A stretch of DNA of 48,561 bases from Coriobacteriales bacterium (GCA_031264075.1 JAISEO010000033.1:1-48561); one strand, 5' to 3'. Counted from the first letter of the stretch, positions 1 to 9,132 are shown. The notes: generated by a model not told the origin, from the letters alone. Translations and numbers: made by a program.

Positions 1-122
1 TGTTGCCAGGCAAGGCGGCAAATGACGGCACTACTTGTGGTAATGGCGTTATTTGCCAACGAAGCATGGCGGCAAATAGACCGTTGCAAATGCGAAGATT
101 TAGCTGACACGGGCTACTAGTC
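1..122. other. Window edge, no gene seen
   Basis: No coding region is visible downstream of the gltX stop. The motif GGCGGCAAAT occurs at 14-23 and 68-77, with an inverted ATTTGCC at 51-57. I see no clear terminator hairpin with a T-run. Confidence 0.4.
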
Positions 123-1595
123 TCAGCCGGCAAACTCACGTGCGCGCTCGAGGCGCTCTACGCAGGCGTCCCTGCCAAGCAGGACCATCGACTCAAAAAG
201 CGGAAGGCTCACCCTGTTGCCGCAGACAGCCACGCGCAGTGCCTGGAATACCTGGCGGGGTTTGAGCCCCAGCAACTCGGGGATGGTTCTCAGCGTGGCT
301 TCCAGAGCCTCTGCATCCCAACACAGTGCTTCGTCGCCCAAGAGCGCCAGGGCTGCCTCCAAAATCGCAAGGCTGCCCTCGGGCTCAAGGCACTTCTCAA
401 CCGACTCCTCGTCCAGTGCCACCGTGCCGCCGCCAAAGAGATAGGCCGTCTTTTCGTCAACCTCACCGAGCGTGTGGATGCGTTCCACCACGAGCGGATA
501 CACCGCTTCAAACCAGGCACGGCGCTCGGCTATGTCACCAGCCGTAGCCAGCCCGTCGTGCACGAGGTAGGGCTCCCAGGCATCCACAAAGGCCGACGCC
601 CCCAGGGCCTTGAGGTATACCTGGTTCATCCAGGCAAGTTTCTCCGGGTCAAACACCGCCGGATTCCTGGAGACACGCGCGAGCGAAAAGTGTGAGGTCA
701 GGGTAGCGCGGCTCATGATGCTGGTCTCCCCGTCCAGAGACCAGCCGAGCAGGGCGAGGTAGTTGACGAGGGCATCGCTCAGATACCCCTCCTCCCGCCA
801 GTCCTCTACGGAGGCAGCCCCGTGGCGCTTGGACAAACGCTTGCCGTCGGCGCCGAGTATCATGGAGAGGTGCGCGAAGGCAGGCGGGGGAGTGTCCATG
901 GCCTCATACACGAGGATCTGTTTGGGTGTATTGCTGAGGTGGTCGTCGCCTCTGATGACATGGCTGATGCGCATCTGCGCGTCGTCAACGCACACAACGA
1001 AGTTGTAGGTTGGCGTGCCGTCGGTGCGCAGCAGGATGAAGTCGTCCAACTGTTCCATCGGCACGGAGATCTGTCCAAACACGAGGTCGTCAAAATCTAC
1101 CGTCTTCCTGTCCAAAGGCAGTTTGAGACGCCAGGTATGGGCAGTGCCGCGAGCCAGACGCTCGGCCACCTCCGCCTCGCTGAGCGCGCGACAGCTACGG
1201 TCGTAGCCGCTGTAGCGCTTTTCTGCCTGGGCAGCCTCGCGCCTTGCCTCGAGCTCTTCGGGCGTACAGAAGCAGGGATAAACGCGCCCTCGCGCCTTGA
1301 GCTGCTCCAGCACAGCAGCGTAGACCGCCGTGCGCTCGGACTGGAGGTAGGGGCCGTAGCTGCCGCCCGCGTCCGGGCCCTCATCCCAGCTCAGCCCGAG
1401 CCAGCGGAGAGAGCGGATGATCTGTGCCGTGTTCTCGGGCGTGGAGCGCTCTGTGTCGGTATCCTCGATGCGGAGGACGAAACTGCCCCCGTTCTTCCGG
1501 GCAAAGGCCCAGTTGTAGAGCGCTGTCCTCGCGCCACCGATATGCAGCTTACCCGTGGGAGAAGGCGCAAAGCGGACACGTATAGTTTGATTCAT
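123..1595 (-). CDS. gltX: Glutamyl-tRNA synthetase
   Basis: Charges tRNA-Glu with glutamate in the cytoplasm (class I synthetase); in organisms lacking GlnRS the same enzyme also mischarges tRNA-Gln. The 490-residue product begins MNQTIRVRFAPSPTG and has the HIGH-type motif HIGG near residue 17 and the KMSKS-type motif KRLSKRHG near residue 250, with the usual alpha-helical anticodon-binding C-terminal half. The reading frame is open further upstream to 1706, but the ATG at 1595 fits family N-termini and has GGGAG four bases before it. It lies 10 bases after the stop of the ATP-grasp gene on the same strand and is probably the last gene of the gshA operon. Confidence 0.95.
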   Translation of the reverse strand: MNQTIRVRFAPSPTGKLHIGGARTALYNWAFARKNGGSFVLRIEDTDTERSTPENTAQIIRSLRWLGLSWDEGPDAGGSYGPYLQSERTAVYAAVLEQLKARGRVYPCFCTPEELEARREAAQAEKRYSGYDRSCRALSEAEVAERLARGTAHTWRLKLPLDRKTVDFDDLVFGQISVPMEQLDDFILLRTDGTPTYNFVVCVDDAQMRISHVIRGDDHLSNTPKQILVYEAMDTPPPAFAHLSMILGADGKRLSKRHGAASVEDWREEGYLSDALVNYLALLGWSLDGETSIMSRATLTSHFSLARVSRNPAVFDPEKLAWMNQVYLKALGASAFVDAWEPYLVHDGLATAGDIAERRAWFEAVYPLVVERIHTLGEVDEKTAYLFGGGTVALDEESVEKCLEPEGSLAILEAALALLGDEALCWDAEALEATLRTIPELLGLKPRQVFQALRVAVCGNRVSLPLFESMVLLGRDACVERLERAREFAG

Positions 1596-1605
1596 CAGAC
1601 TCCCG

Positions 1606-3276
1606 TCATTGCCGGAAAAACGCTGGAACATCCGGGTCTTTCCAGAGTGGGCGTGGGCACACCGTCTGCGCGGCCGAGGGCTCAAAGTCCACGAGGAGGG
1701 AGGCAAGGGTGATGCCGCCCCGCGCGCCCACTATGATGGCATCGGGTCCACTGCGGACGTACACGCCGATGAATCTGCCGCCATAGCCGAAGAGGCCGGT
1801 GAGGACGTTGTAGGGCCTGAGGCCGTAGGCGCTATCTGGCTCGTACTCCGCAGACCGCTGCGCCATCTCGACACTGCTGAAGAGTGGCGTGCCCTCGTCA
1901 TCCAGTGGCACCGGCAGGGTATTGAGGGTCTGAAACTGGGGAACATACTCCTGAACGATGTACTCCTCCTCGAGCTTCTCGTCGATGAGGGCACTCCACG
2001 CGGCCGCGCTCAGGCTTTTGCCGGCCTGGACTCCCTTGCTCGCATAGCCGTCGGCAGGCTTGATGATCCACTTCTCTCGCTCGCTCTTGACCAGCGAAAT
2101 GTCGATGCAGCTCTCGTCGAGCCAGGTCGTGAAGGGCACGTGCTCCCGTACGAAGTGCCGCTCGTCTTCCGAGAGGAACTCGAGTGTTCTGGGGTGATGG
2201 AGCAGGCAGAAACTGGCCTTGGAGTGGGCAACCTGTGTCTGGAAGCCGCCCATCATGCAGACCTTGCCTCGGGCTACCCCCGCAACCAGGGCCGCAGCAC
2301 CCCGGGGGCATATCTCGATTCTCTGCCCGGGGTCGAGCAGGCTGTCTACATCCGCTCCGGTGTTCTCCAGTTCCTGGACAAGCTCAGAGGTCACCGCCCT
2401 GCGATAGACGGCGTCGATGCGCAGGGGCATGTTATGGGCCGGATGCTGTTCAGAGACATCGCGTCCGTACAGCGCGCCCGGCAGGTACTCCAGTGATGCC
2501 ACATCCACCACCAGACAGTTGATGCCGTAGCGCTCAAAGCGTCTGCGAAACTCCAGTTGCTCCGGTAAAACCGCGCTTTTAGCGTAGTCAACAATGGCGA
2601 CAACGGGTTCCGGCACCGAGTCAGCGCTCTGGTAATAGAGGTCCAGAAAGGTCTCCACCCACGGGTCGAAGAGTTCCTGGGCGCAGAGGCGGTGGTGTGT
2701 ACCGAAGCGTTTGAGGGTGGCACTCACGGCCAGGGCGTTGGCCACCTCCGCGTCCTCGTTCATGGCGCTCGTGCCATCGGTATTGAACTCACAGAACTTG
2801 AAGCTCCCGTCGTCCTCGTTGAGGAAGAGGTCGATACGGCAGATGGGAATCGTGCAGGCGGTTTTGTTGGGCAGCGCGATCAGCTTCTCCAGAAGAGGGG
2901 AGAACCGGAACAATGCCCGGTATTCAGCGTCCTCAATGAACCGCTCTGTCATCTTCTCCAGAATAGCGTAGGTGCGTGTGACCAGCGTGTCAAAGGCGCT
3001 GAGAGCCGCCCGGTCGTAGAGCTTGGGCAGAAACCCCATGCCTATTACCTCACCATGATAGCGGGCATCGGAGGCGCACAGATACTCCTGCGCTGCCAGG
3101 CGGCCTTCCGGGTCTCCCGCAAGCTGCTCAAACTGTTCGAGATAGGCGTTCTGGAGCGCAGTCAACTGAGAAGACCAGGCAGTCTGCTCCCCCTGTTGTG
3201 TCTGCCGATGCTCGCCCTGCCGTTTCTCCCGCGTATCGCGTTGCTGCTCAGATGGCTGCATAGTCATCCCACCCAT
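1606..3276 (-). CDS. Circularly permuted ATP-grasp ligase, glutathionylspermidine synthase-like
   Basis: An ATP-dependent carboxylate-amine ligase of about 556 residues. It resembles the glutathionylspermidine synthase/permuted ATP-grasp group: an N-terminal helical region, the metal/substrate segment CEFNTDGTSAMNED near residue 170, the ATP-binding stretch WIIKPADGYASKGV near 407, and a C-terminal core with LFGYGGRF and GARGGIT. The start overlaps the end of gshA by 29 bases. ATGs at 3276, 3267 and 3261 are all possible; GGTGGG lies upstream of the last two. Directly after a glutamate-cysteine ligase, the economical reading is that it completes a gamma-glutamylcysteine-derived thiol (glutathione or a relative) in place of a standard GshB. 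The actual acceptor is unknown. Confidence 0.8.
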   Translation of the reverse strand: MGGMTMQPSEQQRDTREKRQGEHRQTQQGEQTAWSSQLTALQNAYLEQFEQLAGDPEGRLAAQEYLCASDARYHGEVIGMGFLPKLYDRAALSAFDTLVTRTYAILEKMTERFIEDAEYRALFRFSPLLEKLIALPNKTACTIPICRIDLFLNEDDGSFKFCEFNTDGTSAMNEDAEVANALAVSATLKRFGTHHRLCAQELFDPWVETFLDLYYQSADSVPEPVVAIVDYAKSAVLPEQLEFRRRFERYGINCLVVDVASLEYLPGALYGRDVSEQHPAHNMPLRIDAVYRRAVTSELVQELENTGADVDSLLDPGQRIEICPRGAAALVAGVARGKVCMMGGFQTQVAHSKASFCLLHHPRTLEFLSEDERHFVREHVPFTTWLDESCIDISLVKSEREKWIIKPADGYASKGVQAGKSLSAAAWSALIDEKLEEEYIVQEYVPQFQTLNTLPVPLDDEGTPLFSSVEMAQRSAEYEPDSAYGLRPYNVLTGLFGYGGRFIGVYVRSGPDAIIVGARGGITLASLLVDFEPSAAQTVCPRPLWKDPDVPAFFRQ

Positions 3277-4639
3277 CTTTCAGACGTCGGTGGTGCAAGA
3301 CCTCCATAAGCGTCCTGCGCTCCCGGACCAGTTCGGCAAGCGGCTCAAGATAGACGGCTTCTTCCTCAGCAAGGCCGGCGCTCGCATAAGACACCATCTC
3401 GTCGAGCCACTCCCAGGCCCTGCGTCCATACACATCCGCGTCAAAGCCCGTAGCGCGCAGTGCAGTCAGCGCAAAGGCCACAGCGGCTGCGTCGACATAC
3501 TGGAAACGCCGGGCAAAGTAGGCGAGGGCCTCGGGGTTATAGAAGATGCCCCGTATGAGGGCCGCATAGGCCAGCGCATAGTCCAGCGGCATGGAATCGG
3601 CCTGCCGTATCTCCAGATAGCCTTTGAAGCGGGCATCGAAGAAGAAGAGCGAGAGGATATGCAGGATGGTAGCCTCGTCGAGGAACTCATCGGCCAGGCG
3701 CTGCCTGAAGGTGGTAAAGCCCAGGTACTCGGGCCCTGCCGTACCGGCTGCCCCTGCGGGCAGGAATATCCCGGGCGCGTCCACGAGATCCTCGGCATAG
3801 TGAAGGAAGCTGAAGTCCTCATCAAAGCCGCCCCTGGCTATCTGGGTGCGGCTCGGATCGGTGTCGCTCCAACAGACCATGCGAACCATGCGCCATGGCA
3901 CAGCAAGCCCGCTCGTCGCCACCTCGACCGTGCCGCCGAGAAGACCGACTGTCTCTGCCTCAAAGACAGGGGAGTTGTCGGTGATAAAGGCAAAGAGCGG
4001 CCCCAGGGCGTTGGCGATACGGAACTTGGTGATGGCGTCGGACTCGCTGGTGTAGTCAACACTTATCTGGGTGGAAGCAGAAGCCCGCATCATACAGATG
4101 CCGTGACTTCCCGTCTGCGCCAGATACTCATTCATGTATTGATAGCGGCGTTTGGGCAGGAGCGATAACTCCCGCGCCTGCCGTGTAGGATGGTAGCCCA
4201 ACTCCAGAAGGCAGAGGCCCCGGGCATCCAGAAGCGGATCTATCTCCTCACGGAACATCCGATAGAGTTGCTCAATCTCCTTGACAGAATGGGCGGGCCC
4301 TATGCTCAACTCAAGTTGCGCGCCGGGTTCCAGGGTAATGGCCGCCTTCTCGCGTCCCAGGCCAAAAAGATGTGGGTTGCCCTCGTCATCCTCTTCGTAG
4401 ACCCGCTCACTGTAGTAGGGCTTGAGGGCCTCGAGCACGTCTTCAACCGATGCGCCGGGCGTGGCGCCGCCCCGCGCTGCCAGATCAGCAGAAAACGGCA
4501 CCGCGGCCAGGCTGCCCTTCTCCACCACGAAGTGCTCCAGCTCAAAACCCAGGGTCTGTACCTCTGCCTCCTTGCTGCCCAGGGCAAGATACTCGGCGAT
4601 GCTTGAGGCCGGCTTAAATTGTTCAAAGAAAACATCCAT
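3248..4639 (-). CDS. gshA: Glutamate-cysteine ligase (GCS2 type)
   Basis: Forms gamma-glutamylcysteine from glutamate and cysteine with ATP, the first step of glutathione synthesis. The 463 residues show GCS2/EgtA-like signatures: FELEHFVVE near residue 32, ITLEPGAQLELS near 101, and MRASASTQISVDY near 185. First gene of a three-gene minus-strand operon; its stop lies inside the next gene. The ATG at 4639 is only six bases from a perfect minus-strand TATAAT (4651-4646) and no Shine-Dalgarno fits between them, so the mRNA is probably leaderless. Function within the GCS2 group (glutathione versus other gamma-glutamyl products) is not settled by sequence alone. Confidence 0.85.
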   Translation of the reverse strand: MDVFFEQFKPASSIAEYLALGSKEAEVQTLGFELEHFVVEKGSLAAVPFSADLAARGGATPGASVEDVLEALKPYYSERVYEEDDEGNPHLFGLGREKAAITLEPGAQLELSIGPAHSVKEIEQLYRMFREEIDPLLDARGLCLLELGYHPTRQARELSLLPKRRYQYMNEYLAQTGSHGICMMRASASTQISVDYTSESDAITKFRIANALGPLFAFITDNSPVFEAETVGLLGGTVEVATSGLAVPWRMVRMVCWSDTDPSRTQIARGGFDEDFSFLHYAEDLVDAPGIFLPAGAAGTAGPEYLGFTTFRQRLADEFLDEATILHILSLFFFDARFKGYLEIRQADSMPLDYALAYAALIRGIFYNPEALAYFARRFQYVDAAAVAFALTALRATGFDADVYGRRAWEWLDEMVSYASAGLAEEEAVYLEPLAELVRERRTLMEVLHHRRLKDGWDDYAAI

Positions 4640-4645
4640 ACATGA

Positions 4646-4653
4646 ATTATAAT
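4646..4653. promoter_or_regulatory. Overlapping divergent -10 boxes for gshA and metK
   Basis: The 8-bp ATTATAAT reads TATAAT on both strands: minus at 4651-4646 toward gshA, plus at 4648-4653 toward metK. The gshA side leads to a leaderless start; the metK side leaves about 28 bases of leader. No convincing -35 is visible on either side. The two polymerases could not occupy the site together. Confidence 0.55.
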
Positions 4654-4688
4654 CGCAAAGGCAAGAAAAACACAGGGAAGGTTTTTAT

Positions 4689-5921
4689 ATGGTTTCTGAT
4701 TACGATTATATCTTCACGTCCGAAAGCGTTACAGAAGGGCATCCCGACAAGGTCTGTGACCAGATTTCGGATGCCATACTCGATGCCATACTCCTTAAGG
4801 AGCACGCACTGGAGGCCACGGGTGAGGGCAGTGTGGCCAACGCGCGGGTGGCCTGTGAGACCATGGCCACGGAGGGACAGGTCTTTCTGGCGGGCGAGAT
4901 CCGCACCTCGGCCTACGTTGACATAGACGATACTGTCCGGGGAGTCGTCAGGGACATTGGCTACGACGATGTCAACAGCGGCTTCCATTATCGCTCCATC
5001 GGCATCTCCAACTCCATCCATGCGCAAAGCGCCGACATCGCACAGGGGGTCGATGAGTCGTTTGAGGTGCAACACGGCTCGGGCGCGAGCGATCCGTATG
5101 AGGCACTGGGTGCCGGCGATCAGGGCATGATGTTCGGTTTTGCCAGCAACCAGACGAGCACGCTCATGCCCCTGCCCATCTATCTTGCGCACAGGCTCTC
5201 CGAACGCCTGACTCTGGTGCGCAAGGAGGGAACTCTGGAATACCTCCGCCCCGATGGCAAGACTCAGGTGAGCGTAGGCTATAAGGAGGGGAGACCGGTG
5301 GGTATCGACACCATCCTTATTTCCTCACAGCACGCGGATGTGCCCGGCGTTGAGGTAGCGCTCAAGGCCCAACTCACCAAGCAGGTCATAGCCCCGGTTA
5401 TGGAGGCTAACGGGCTTGCCTGGCGCGACGCGACCGTCTATGTCAACCCCACGGGTAGGTTCGTTGCCGGGGGGCCGGCCGCCGACACCGGTCTTACCGG
5501 ACGCAAGATTATCGTGGATACCTACGGAGGCTATGCCCGACACGGCGGCGGTGCCTTCTCGGGCAAGGACTGCACCAAGGTTGACCGAGGCGCGGCCTAT
5601 GCCGCCCGCTGGGTAGCCAAGAACATCGTTGCGGCTGAGTTAGCCGAGCAGGCGGAGATACAACTGGCCTATGGCATCGGCATTGCCGAGCCGCTTTCGC
5701 TCATGGTCAACTGCTTTGGCACCAATGCCGTTGAGGAAGGCCGTATAGTCGACGCCGTGCAGGCTGTGTTTGACCTGCGTCCCGCGGCGATAATCCGTGA
5801 TCTGGACCTCCTGCGACCCATCTTCCGTCTCACGAGCAACTACGGGCATTTTGGCAGAGAGCTGCCAGAGTTCACCTGGGAAAAGACCAACCGGGTCAAG
5901 GAGTTGCAAGCGCAGGTTTGA
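4689..5921 (+). CDS. metK: S-adenosylmethionine synthetase
   Basis: Makes S-adenosylmethionine from methionine and ATP. 410 residues, normal for the family. The N terminus has [20 protein letters not shown] (ATP/methionine binding), [10 protein letters not shown] lies near residue 141, and the P-loop-like [19 protein letters not shown] near 287. Start ATG at 4689 is preceded by GGGAAGG at good spacing. Divergent from gshA, from which it is separated by a shared promoter region. No SAM riboswitch is recognisable in the short leader. Confidence 0.97.
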   Translation: MVSDYDYIFTSESVTEGHPDKVCDQISDAILDAILLKEHALEATGEGSVANARVACETMATEGQVFLAGEIRTSAYVDIDDTVRGVVRDIGYDDVNSGFHYRSIGISNSIHAQSADIAQGVDESFEVQHGSGASDPYEALGAGDQGMMFGFASNQTSTLMPLPIYLAHRLSERLTLVRKEGTLEYLRPDGKTQVSVGYKEGRPVGIDTILISSQHADVPGVEVALKAQLTKQVIAPVMEANGLAWRDATVYVNPTGRFVAGGPAADTGLTGRKIIVDTYGGYARHGGGAFSGKDCTKVDRGAAYAARWVAKNIVAAELAEQAEIQLAYGIGIAEPLSLMVNCFGTNAVEEGRIVDAVQAVFDLRPAAIIRDLDLLRPIFRLTSNYGHFGRELPEFTWEKTNRVKELQAQV

Positions 5922-5934
5922 AACCTGTTATAAT
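5904..5934 (+). promoter_or_regulatory. Promoter for tRNA-Thr
   Basis: TTGCAA at 5904-5909 and TATAAT at 5929-5934, spacer 19. The -35 lies in the last codons of metK. A perfect palindrome CAGGTTTGAAACCTG (5913-5927) spans the metK stop and fills the spacer; it could act as operator or weak terminator. Confidence 0.5.
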
Positions 5935-5970
5935 CTCAATGCTGTGCACAGTGTTGCACGTGCCTGACCA

Positions 5971-6046
5971 GCCAACGTAGCTCAGATGGTAGAGCAGCTG
6001 ATTCGTAATCAGCAGGTCAGGGGTTCGAGTCCCCTCGTTGGCTCCA
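5971..6046 (+). tRNA. tRNA-Thr (anticodon CGT)
   Basis: Acceptor stem GCCAACG/CGTTGGC, D-arm GCTC/GAGC, anticodon stem GCTGA/TCAGC with loop TTCGTAA (anticodon 6004-6006), T-arm AGGGG TTCGAGT CCCCT, and an encoded CCA at 6044-6046. The 3' half overlaps the end of a Fic-domain gene on the other strand. Confidence 0.97.
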
Positions 6047-6701
6047 TGTTCGCTCCATCTATCGCCTTCTCGTACAGGAAGGCTTTGAGTTTGCTGGGGT
6101 TATCCGTCTCATAATAGGCAATCAGCAGTTCGCCAAACTGTAGTTTTGCTTTGATGGGTATCGCGAGTATGCCGCAGCCGCAAGCGATGAGAACGGCATT
6201 CGCGGCAAGTTGTGCCGTTCTCTTGTTGCCGTCGTTGAACCATTGGCCCCTGCACGTTTTGCAGAACAACTCCAAAGCTCGCTCGGTTGGCTCCGGTATC
6301 GCGCGTATCTGCTCCAGCGTAGCTGCTACTGATTCCGCGGCCGGGATAGCAGGGCGCCAGGCGGTGCCGCCAATGGGAACGCTATACTGCCGAATCTCGC
6401 CAGCGCCCGGTATGACGCCTTCCTGACCGATGAGCTTGTTCAGCTGTCTCACATACCGAAGGTCAATGTCCGCATCACGTGTATCCAGTGTAAACTCCCA
6501 AGCATGCTTCAGGTTATTGATGGCCTTGGTCTCAATGAGAGTCAGGCCTGCTACTGTACGACCTTCAAAGATCTCTCCCGTTTCTGGATACGTCACCGCG
6601 ATACCTTCCAGATTCGCTTCCTTCCAGAGGGAATCTACGAGGTTGCGTTTTGCCAGAGTTCTATTCTGTTCTGACGTCATATTCCATTTTCGAGCAAACA
6701 T
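6009..6701 (-). CDS. Fic-domain protein with Gln in place of the motif His
   Basis: About 230 residues. The central motif GQWFNDGNKRTAQLAANA aligns with the Fic motif HxFx(D/E)GNGRxxR, but the catalytic His position is Gln and the second Gly is Lys. Classical Fic AMP-transferase activity is therefore doubtful, although I believe natural subfamilies with this variant exist. The N-terminal half (NLEGIAVTYPETGEIFEG) resembles Fic-associated nucleotide-pocket regions. Start chosen at 6701 because AGGTG lies five bases upstream; 6680 is an alternative. The last 13 codons read the complement of the tRNA-Thr 3' half, so the natural C terminus was probably lost or borrowed on insertion next to the tRNA. 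Target unknown. Confidence 0.65.
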   Translation of the reverse strand: MFARKWNMTSEQNRTLAKRNLVDSLWKEANLEGIAVTYPETGEIFEGRTVAGLTLIETKAINNLKHAWEFTLDTRDADIDLRYVRQLNKLIGQEGVIPGAGEIRQYSVPIGGTAWRPAIPAAESVAATLEQIRAIPEPTERALELFCKTCRGQWFNDGNKRTAQLAANAVLIACGCGILAIPIKAKLQFGELLIAYYETDNPSKLKAFLYEKAIDGANMEPTRGLEPLTC

Positions 6702-6930
6702 GCCGACACCTGCTTTCAGAGTATGCTGCGTATACGTTACCACATTGAGAGGCTGATGTAGCTGATGCCATAGTAACCGCAACCCTGATTTCTATAGCGA
6801 TTGCCTCGAACTGGAGATGGTGAAGGCCTGGCAGGAACCATCCTCGTGATATTATAAGCGCTGCGGCATTGTCATGCAGAACCTGTCTTGAACGATTCTG
6901 AAACGTAGGGCTATTAATGAGGACTGGGCC

Positions 6931-7365
6931 ATGCTTCACACGATACAACTGATAATCGCTCTGACGCTCTCGGCAGTGTTCATTGCCCTGGCGGTGTTGC
7001 ATGTTGCCTGGGCCCTGGGTTTCAAATGGGGCGGCAACAGCCTCCTGCCGCAGAAGCCAGATGGTACGCTGCTTTTCAATCCGGGAACCGTTGCCTGCTT
7101 CATTGTCGCCCTGGTATTTGTGCTGCCGGCCCTCATCTACCTCATGCGCGTTGGCATTCTGGCCACCGGCATTCCTGATTGGGTGCCCTCTGTTGGCGTG
7201 TGGGGCATCGCGTTAGTCCTTCTCGTTCGCGCGATTGGCGATTTTCGCTATGCGGGCCTCACCAAAAAGATTAAGAACACGTCCTTTGCCCGCAGGGACA
7301 CCAGGCTCTACACCCCGCTCTGTCTCGTGCTTGCAGCACTCAGCATCGTTCTTCAGTTGCTCTGA
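6931..7365 (+). CDS. DUF3995-type small membrane protein
   Basis: 144 residues with four likely membrane segments (around residues 6-30, 52-72, 85-100 and 126-144). The N-terminal pattern LHVAWALG and the LLPQKPDGTLLFNPG loop fit the DUF3995 family, whose function is unknown. GAGGA seven bases before the ATG supports the start. It stands alone on the plus strand and converges with the znu operon. The 145 bases before it hold no further gene that I can see. Confidence 0.7.
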   Translation: MLHTIQLIIALTLSAVFIALAVLHVAWALGFKWGGNSLLPQKPDGTLLFNPGTVACFIVALVFVLPALIYLMRVGILATGIPDWVPSVGVWGIALVLLVRAIGDFRYAGLTKKIKNTSFARRDTRLYTPLCLVLAALSIVLQLL

Positions 7366-7456
7366 GTCGCGCCCAACCGGGGAGTATTCGTAAACGTTGA
7401 CCGGCAGTGTATCGATTCCCGGATGGGGGAGTGCCTCTCCACGAGACTCCCTATGC

Positions 7457-8278
7457 TCACCCTCTCCCCAGGACCCGCGTTACCAGGTAGAGTATCAGGA
7501 ACACCGCCAGGTTGATGATAACCACGCTCGCGCCCGTTGGTGTGCCAAAGGCGAGGGCGAGCGCGTAGCCGAGGAGAAAACTGAACACCGCGAGCACGGC
7601 GGACCAGATGGTGACGGTGAGGTAGCGCCGCCCCAGCTGCATTGTGGCAAGCGCGGGAAAGATTATCAGGCTCGATATCAGGAGCGCGCCCATCATGCGC
7701 ATGCCGATGACGATGGTCACGGCGACGAGCGCGGCCAGTACGGAGTTGTACAGGCCGGTGGGCACGCCGGAGGCCCGGGCAAAGCTCTCGTCAAAGGTCA
7801 TGGCAAAGATGCGGTTGTAGAACACGACAAAGAGCACGAGCACCACGACACAGAGGCAGACGCTCAACACGACATCCTCTCTCGTCAGGGTGAGGATGGA
7901 GCCGAAGAGGTAGCTGTCTACCTCGGTGTTCATGCCCGTTGTAGCCGACACCACGAAGATCCCGATGGCAAGCGAACTGGCTGAGACCAGGGCTATGGCG
8001 GCGTCACCCTTGATGCGTCCACCCTCGCTGAGCCGGAGCAGGAAGAAGGCGGCGAGGATGGTGACAGGCAGGGATACGGCCAGCGGAGTCCAGCCAAAGG
8101 CGGTGGCAACAGCCAGCGTGCCAAAGCCCACGTGTCCGAGCCCGTCTCCTATCATCGCAAAGCGCTTCAGCACCAGGGTGACTCCGAGGAGCGCGGCACA
8201 GACCGACACCATGAGGCCAACCAGCAGGCCCCGGGCCAGGAAGTCATAGGAGAAGATATCGAGTATGGCCTCAGGCAT
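7457..8278 (-). CDS. znuB: Zinc/manganese ABC transporter permease (ZnuB type)
   Basis: Membrane subunit of an ABC-3 family metal importer. 273 residues with about eight hydrophobic segments; MIGDGLGHVGFGTLAVA near residue 42 and GMRMMGALLISSLIIFPA near 190 are typical of ZnuB/MntB-like permeases. It is the last gene of the znuA-znuC-znuB operon, 80 bases after znuC, with GGGAAGG before the ATG. Sequence alone does not separate zinc from manganese; the name follows the family. Confidence 0.88.
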   Translation of the reverse strand: MPEAILDIFSYDFLARGLLVGLMVSVCAALLGVTLVLKRFAMIGDGLGHVGFGTLAVATAFGWTPLAVSLPVTILAAFFLLRLSEGGRIKGDAAIALVSASSLAIGIFVVSATTGMNTEVDSYLFGSILTLTREDVVLSVCLCVVVLVLFVVFYNRIFAMTFDESFARASGVPTGLYNSVLAALVAVTIVIGMRMMGALLISSLIIFPALATMQLGRRYLTVTIWSAVLAVFSFLLGYALALAFGTPTGASVVIINLAVFLILYLVTRVLGRG

Positions 8279-8358
8279 GTCGCCTTCCCGTGTAAGTCTG
8301 AGTTTCGCCCGCCGCCTCAGGGAGAGCTCCCGCCTCGTGCATCTCGTGCCTATACAGC

Positions 8359-9132
8359 TCAGCCATGTCTATGCCCTTCCTCAAAGTGGGAGAAACCGCA
8401 GATGGCACAGTGGCCTCCGCAGGCATCCCGCATCAAATCCAGGCCTGACTCGCTCTCCTTGAACGCATCCGGCGTGCCATAGAACAGCTGGCAGGCGTCC
8501 AGAAGCAGGATACGGTTGGCAAAATGCACGGCCGTGTTGACGTCATGGGTCACCATGATGACCGTAAGGTGCTCTTCGCTGTTAAGCCGTTGAATCCGGG
8601 CATAGAGGTCGGCACGGGCGTGCGGATCAAGGCCGTTCATCGGCTCGTCCAGGATGAGGAGCCTGAGCCCGTCCGGTGCCGTGGACAGCGCCCGCGCGAG
8701 CAGCACCCGCTGACGCTGACCGCCGGAAAGCCCACCAAACCAGTGTCGCTCCAGGGCGCCCGCGCCCACGAGCTCCAGGGCCTCCCGGGCCAGTTTTCTG
8801 TCCTGCTTCGTATAAAACGGTACGGCGCCCTTATGCCCCAGACGTCCCGACAGTACCACTTCAAGCACAGAGGCCGGAAAGCCGCCGTGCGCAAAGTGTT
8901 GCTGAGGCAGGTACCCGATCTGGGACTGCTTCAAGCTCTCTTCGTAGACGATGGAGCCGCAGAGCGGTTGCTTGAGCCCCAGTATGCCGCCCACGAGCGT
9001 GGACTTGCCGCTGCCGTTCTCGCCGATGACACAGAGATAATCACCCGCGGCAAGCGCAAAGTCCAGGCCTTCTACGGCGATCTTTCCGTCGTAGGCAAAA
9101 CTGGCATCGTGTACCGTAAGGAGGGCGGTCAA
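8359..9132 (-). CDS. znuC: Zinc/manganese ABC transporter ATPase with Cys/His tail
   Basis: ATP-hydrolysing subunit of the importer. Walker A GENGSGKST near residue 37, Q-loop at IGYLPQQ, signature LSGGQRQR near 137, Walker B LLILDEP near 160, switch His in VTHDVN. The last 25 residues are unusual: they contain CGGHCAIC and end HFEEGHRHG, a likely metal-binding tail on the cytoplasmic side. The ATG overlaps the znuA stop as ATGA, indicating translational coupling. Confidence 0.9.
   Translation of the reverse strand: MTALLTVHDASFAYDGKIAVEGLDFALAAGDYLCVIGENGSGKSTLVGGILGLKQPLCGSIVYEESLKQSQIGYLPQQHFAHGGFPASVLEVVLSGRLGHKGAVPFYTKQDRKLAREALELVGAGALERHWFGGLSGGQRQRVLLARALSTAPDGLRLLILDEPMNGLDPHARADLYARIQRLNSEEHLTVIMVTHDVNTAVHFANRILLLDACQLFYGTPDAFKESESGLDLMRDACGGHCAICGFSHFEEGHRHG

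Noticed and set aside
822-1712. 296-codon plus-strand frame opposite gltX
   Set aside because: Shadow of gltX in high-GC DNA; no ribosome site or domain.
4654-4688. SAM riboswitch before metK
   Set aside because: The leader is only about 30 bases and has none of the expected conserved stems.
6047-7000. Second attachment site for an element at tRNA-Thr
   Set aside because: I looked for another copy of the tRNA 3' end and saw none nearby; no integrase gene is present.
7397-7984. Gln/His/Glu-rich plus-strand frame
   Set aside because: Antisense to the znuB permease, which has clear membrane segments and motifs.
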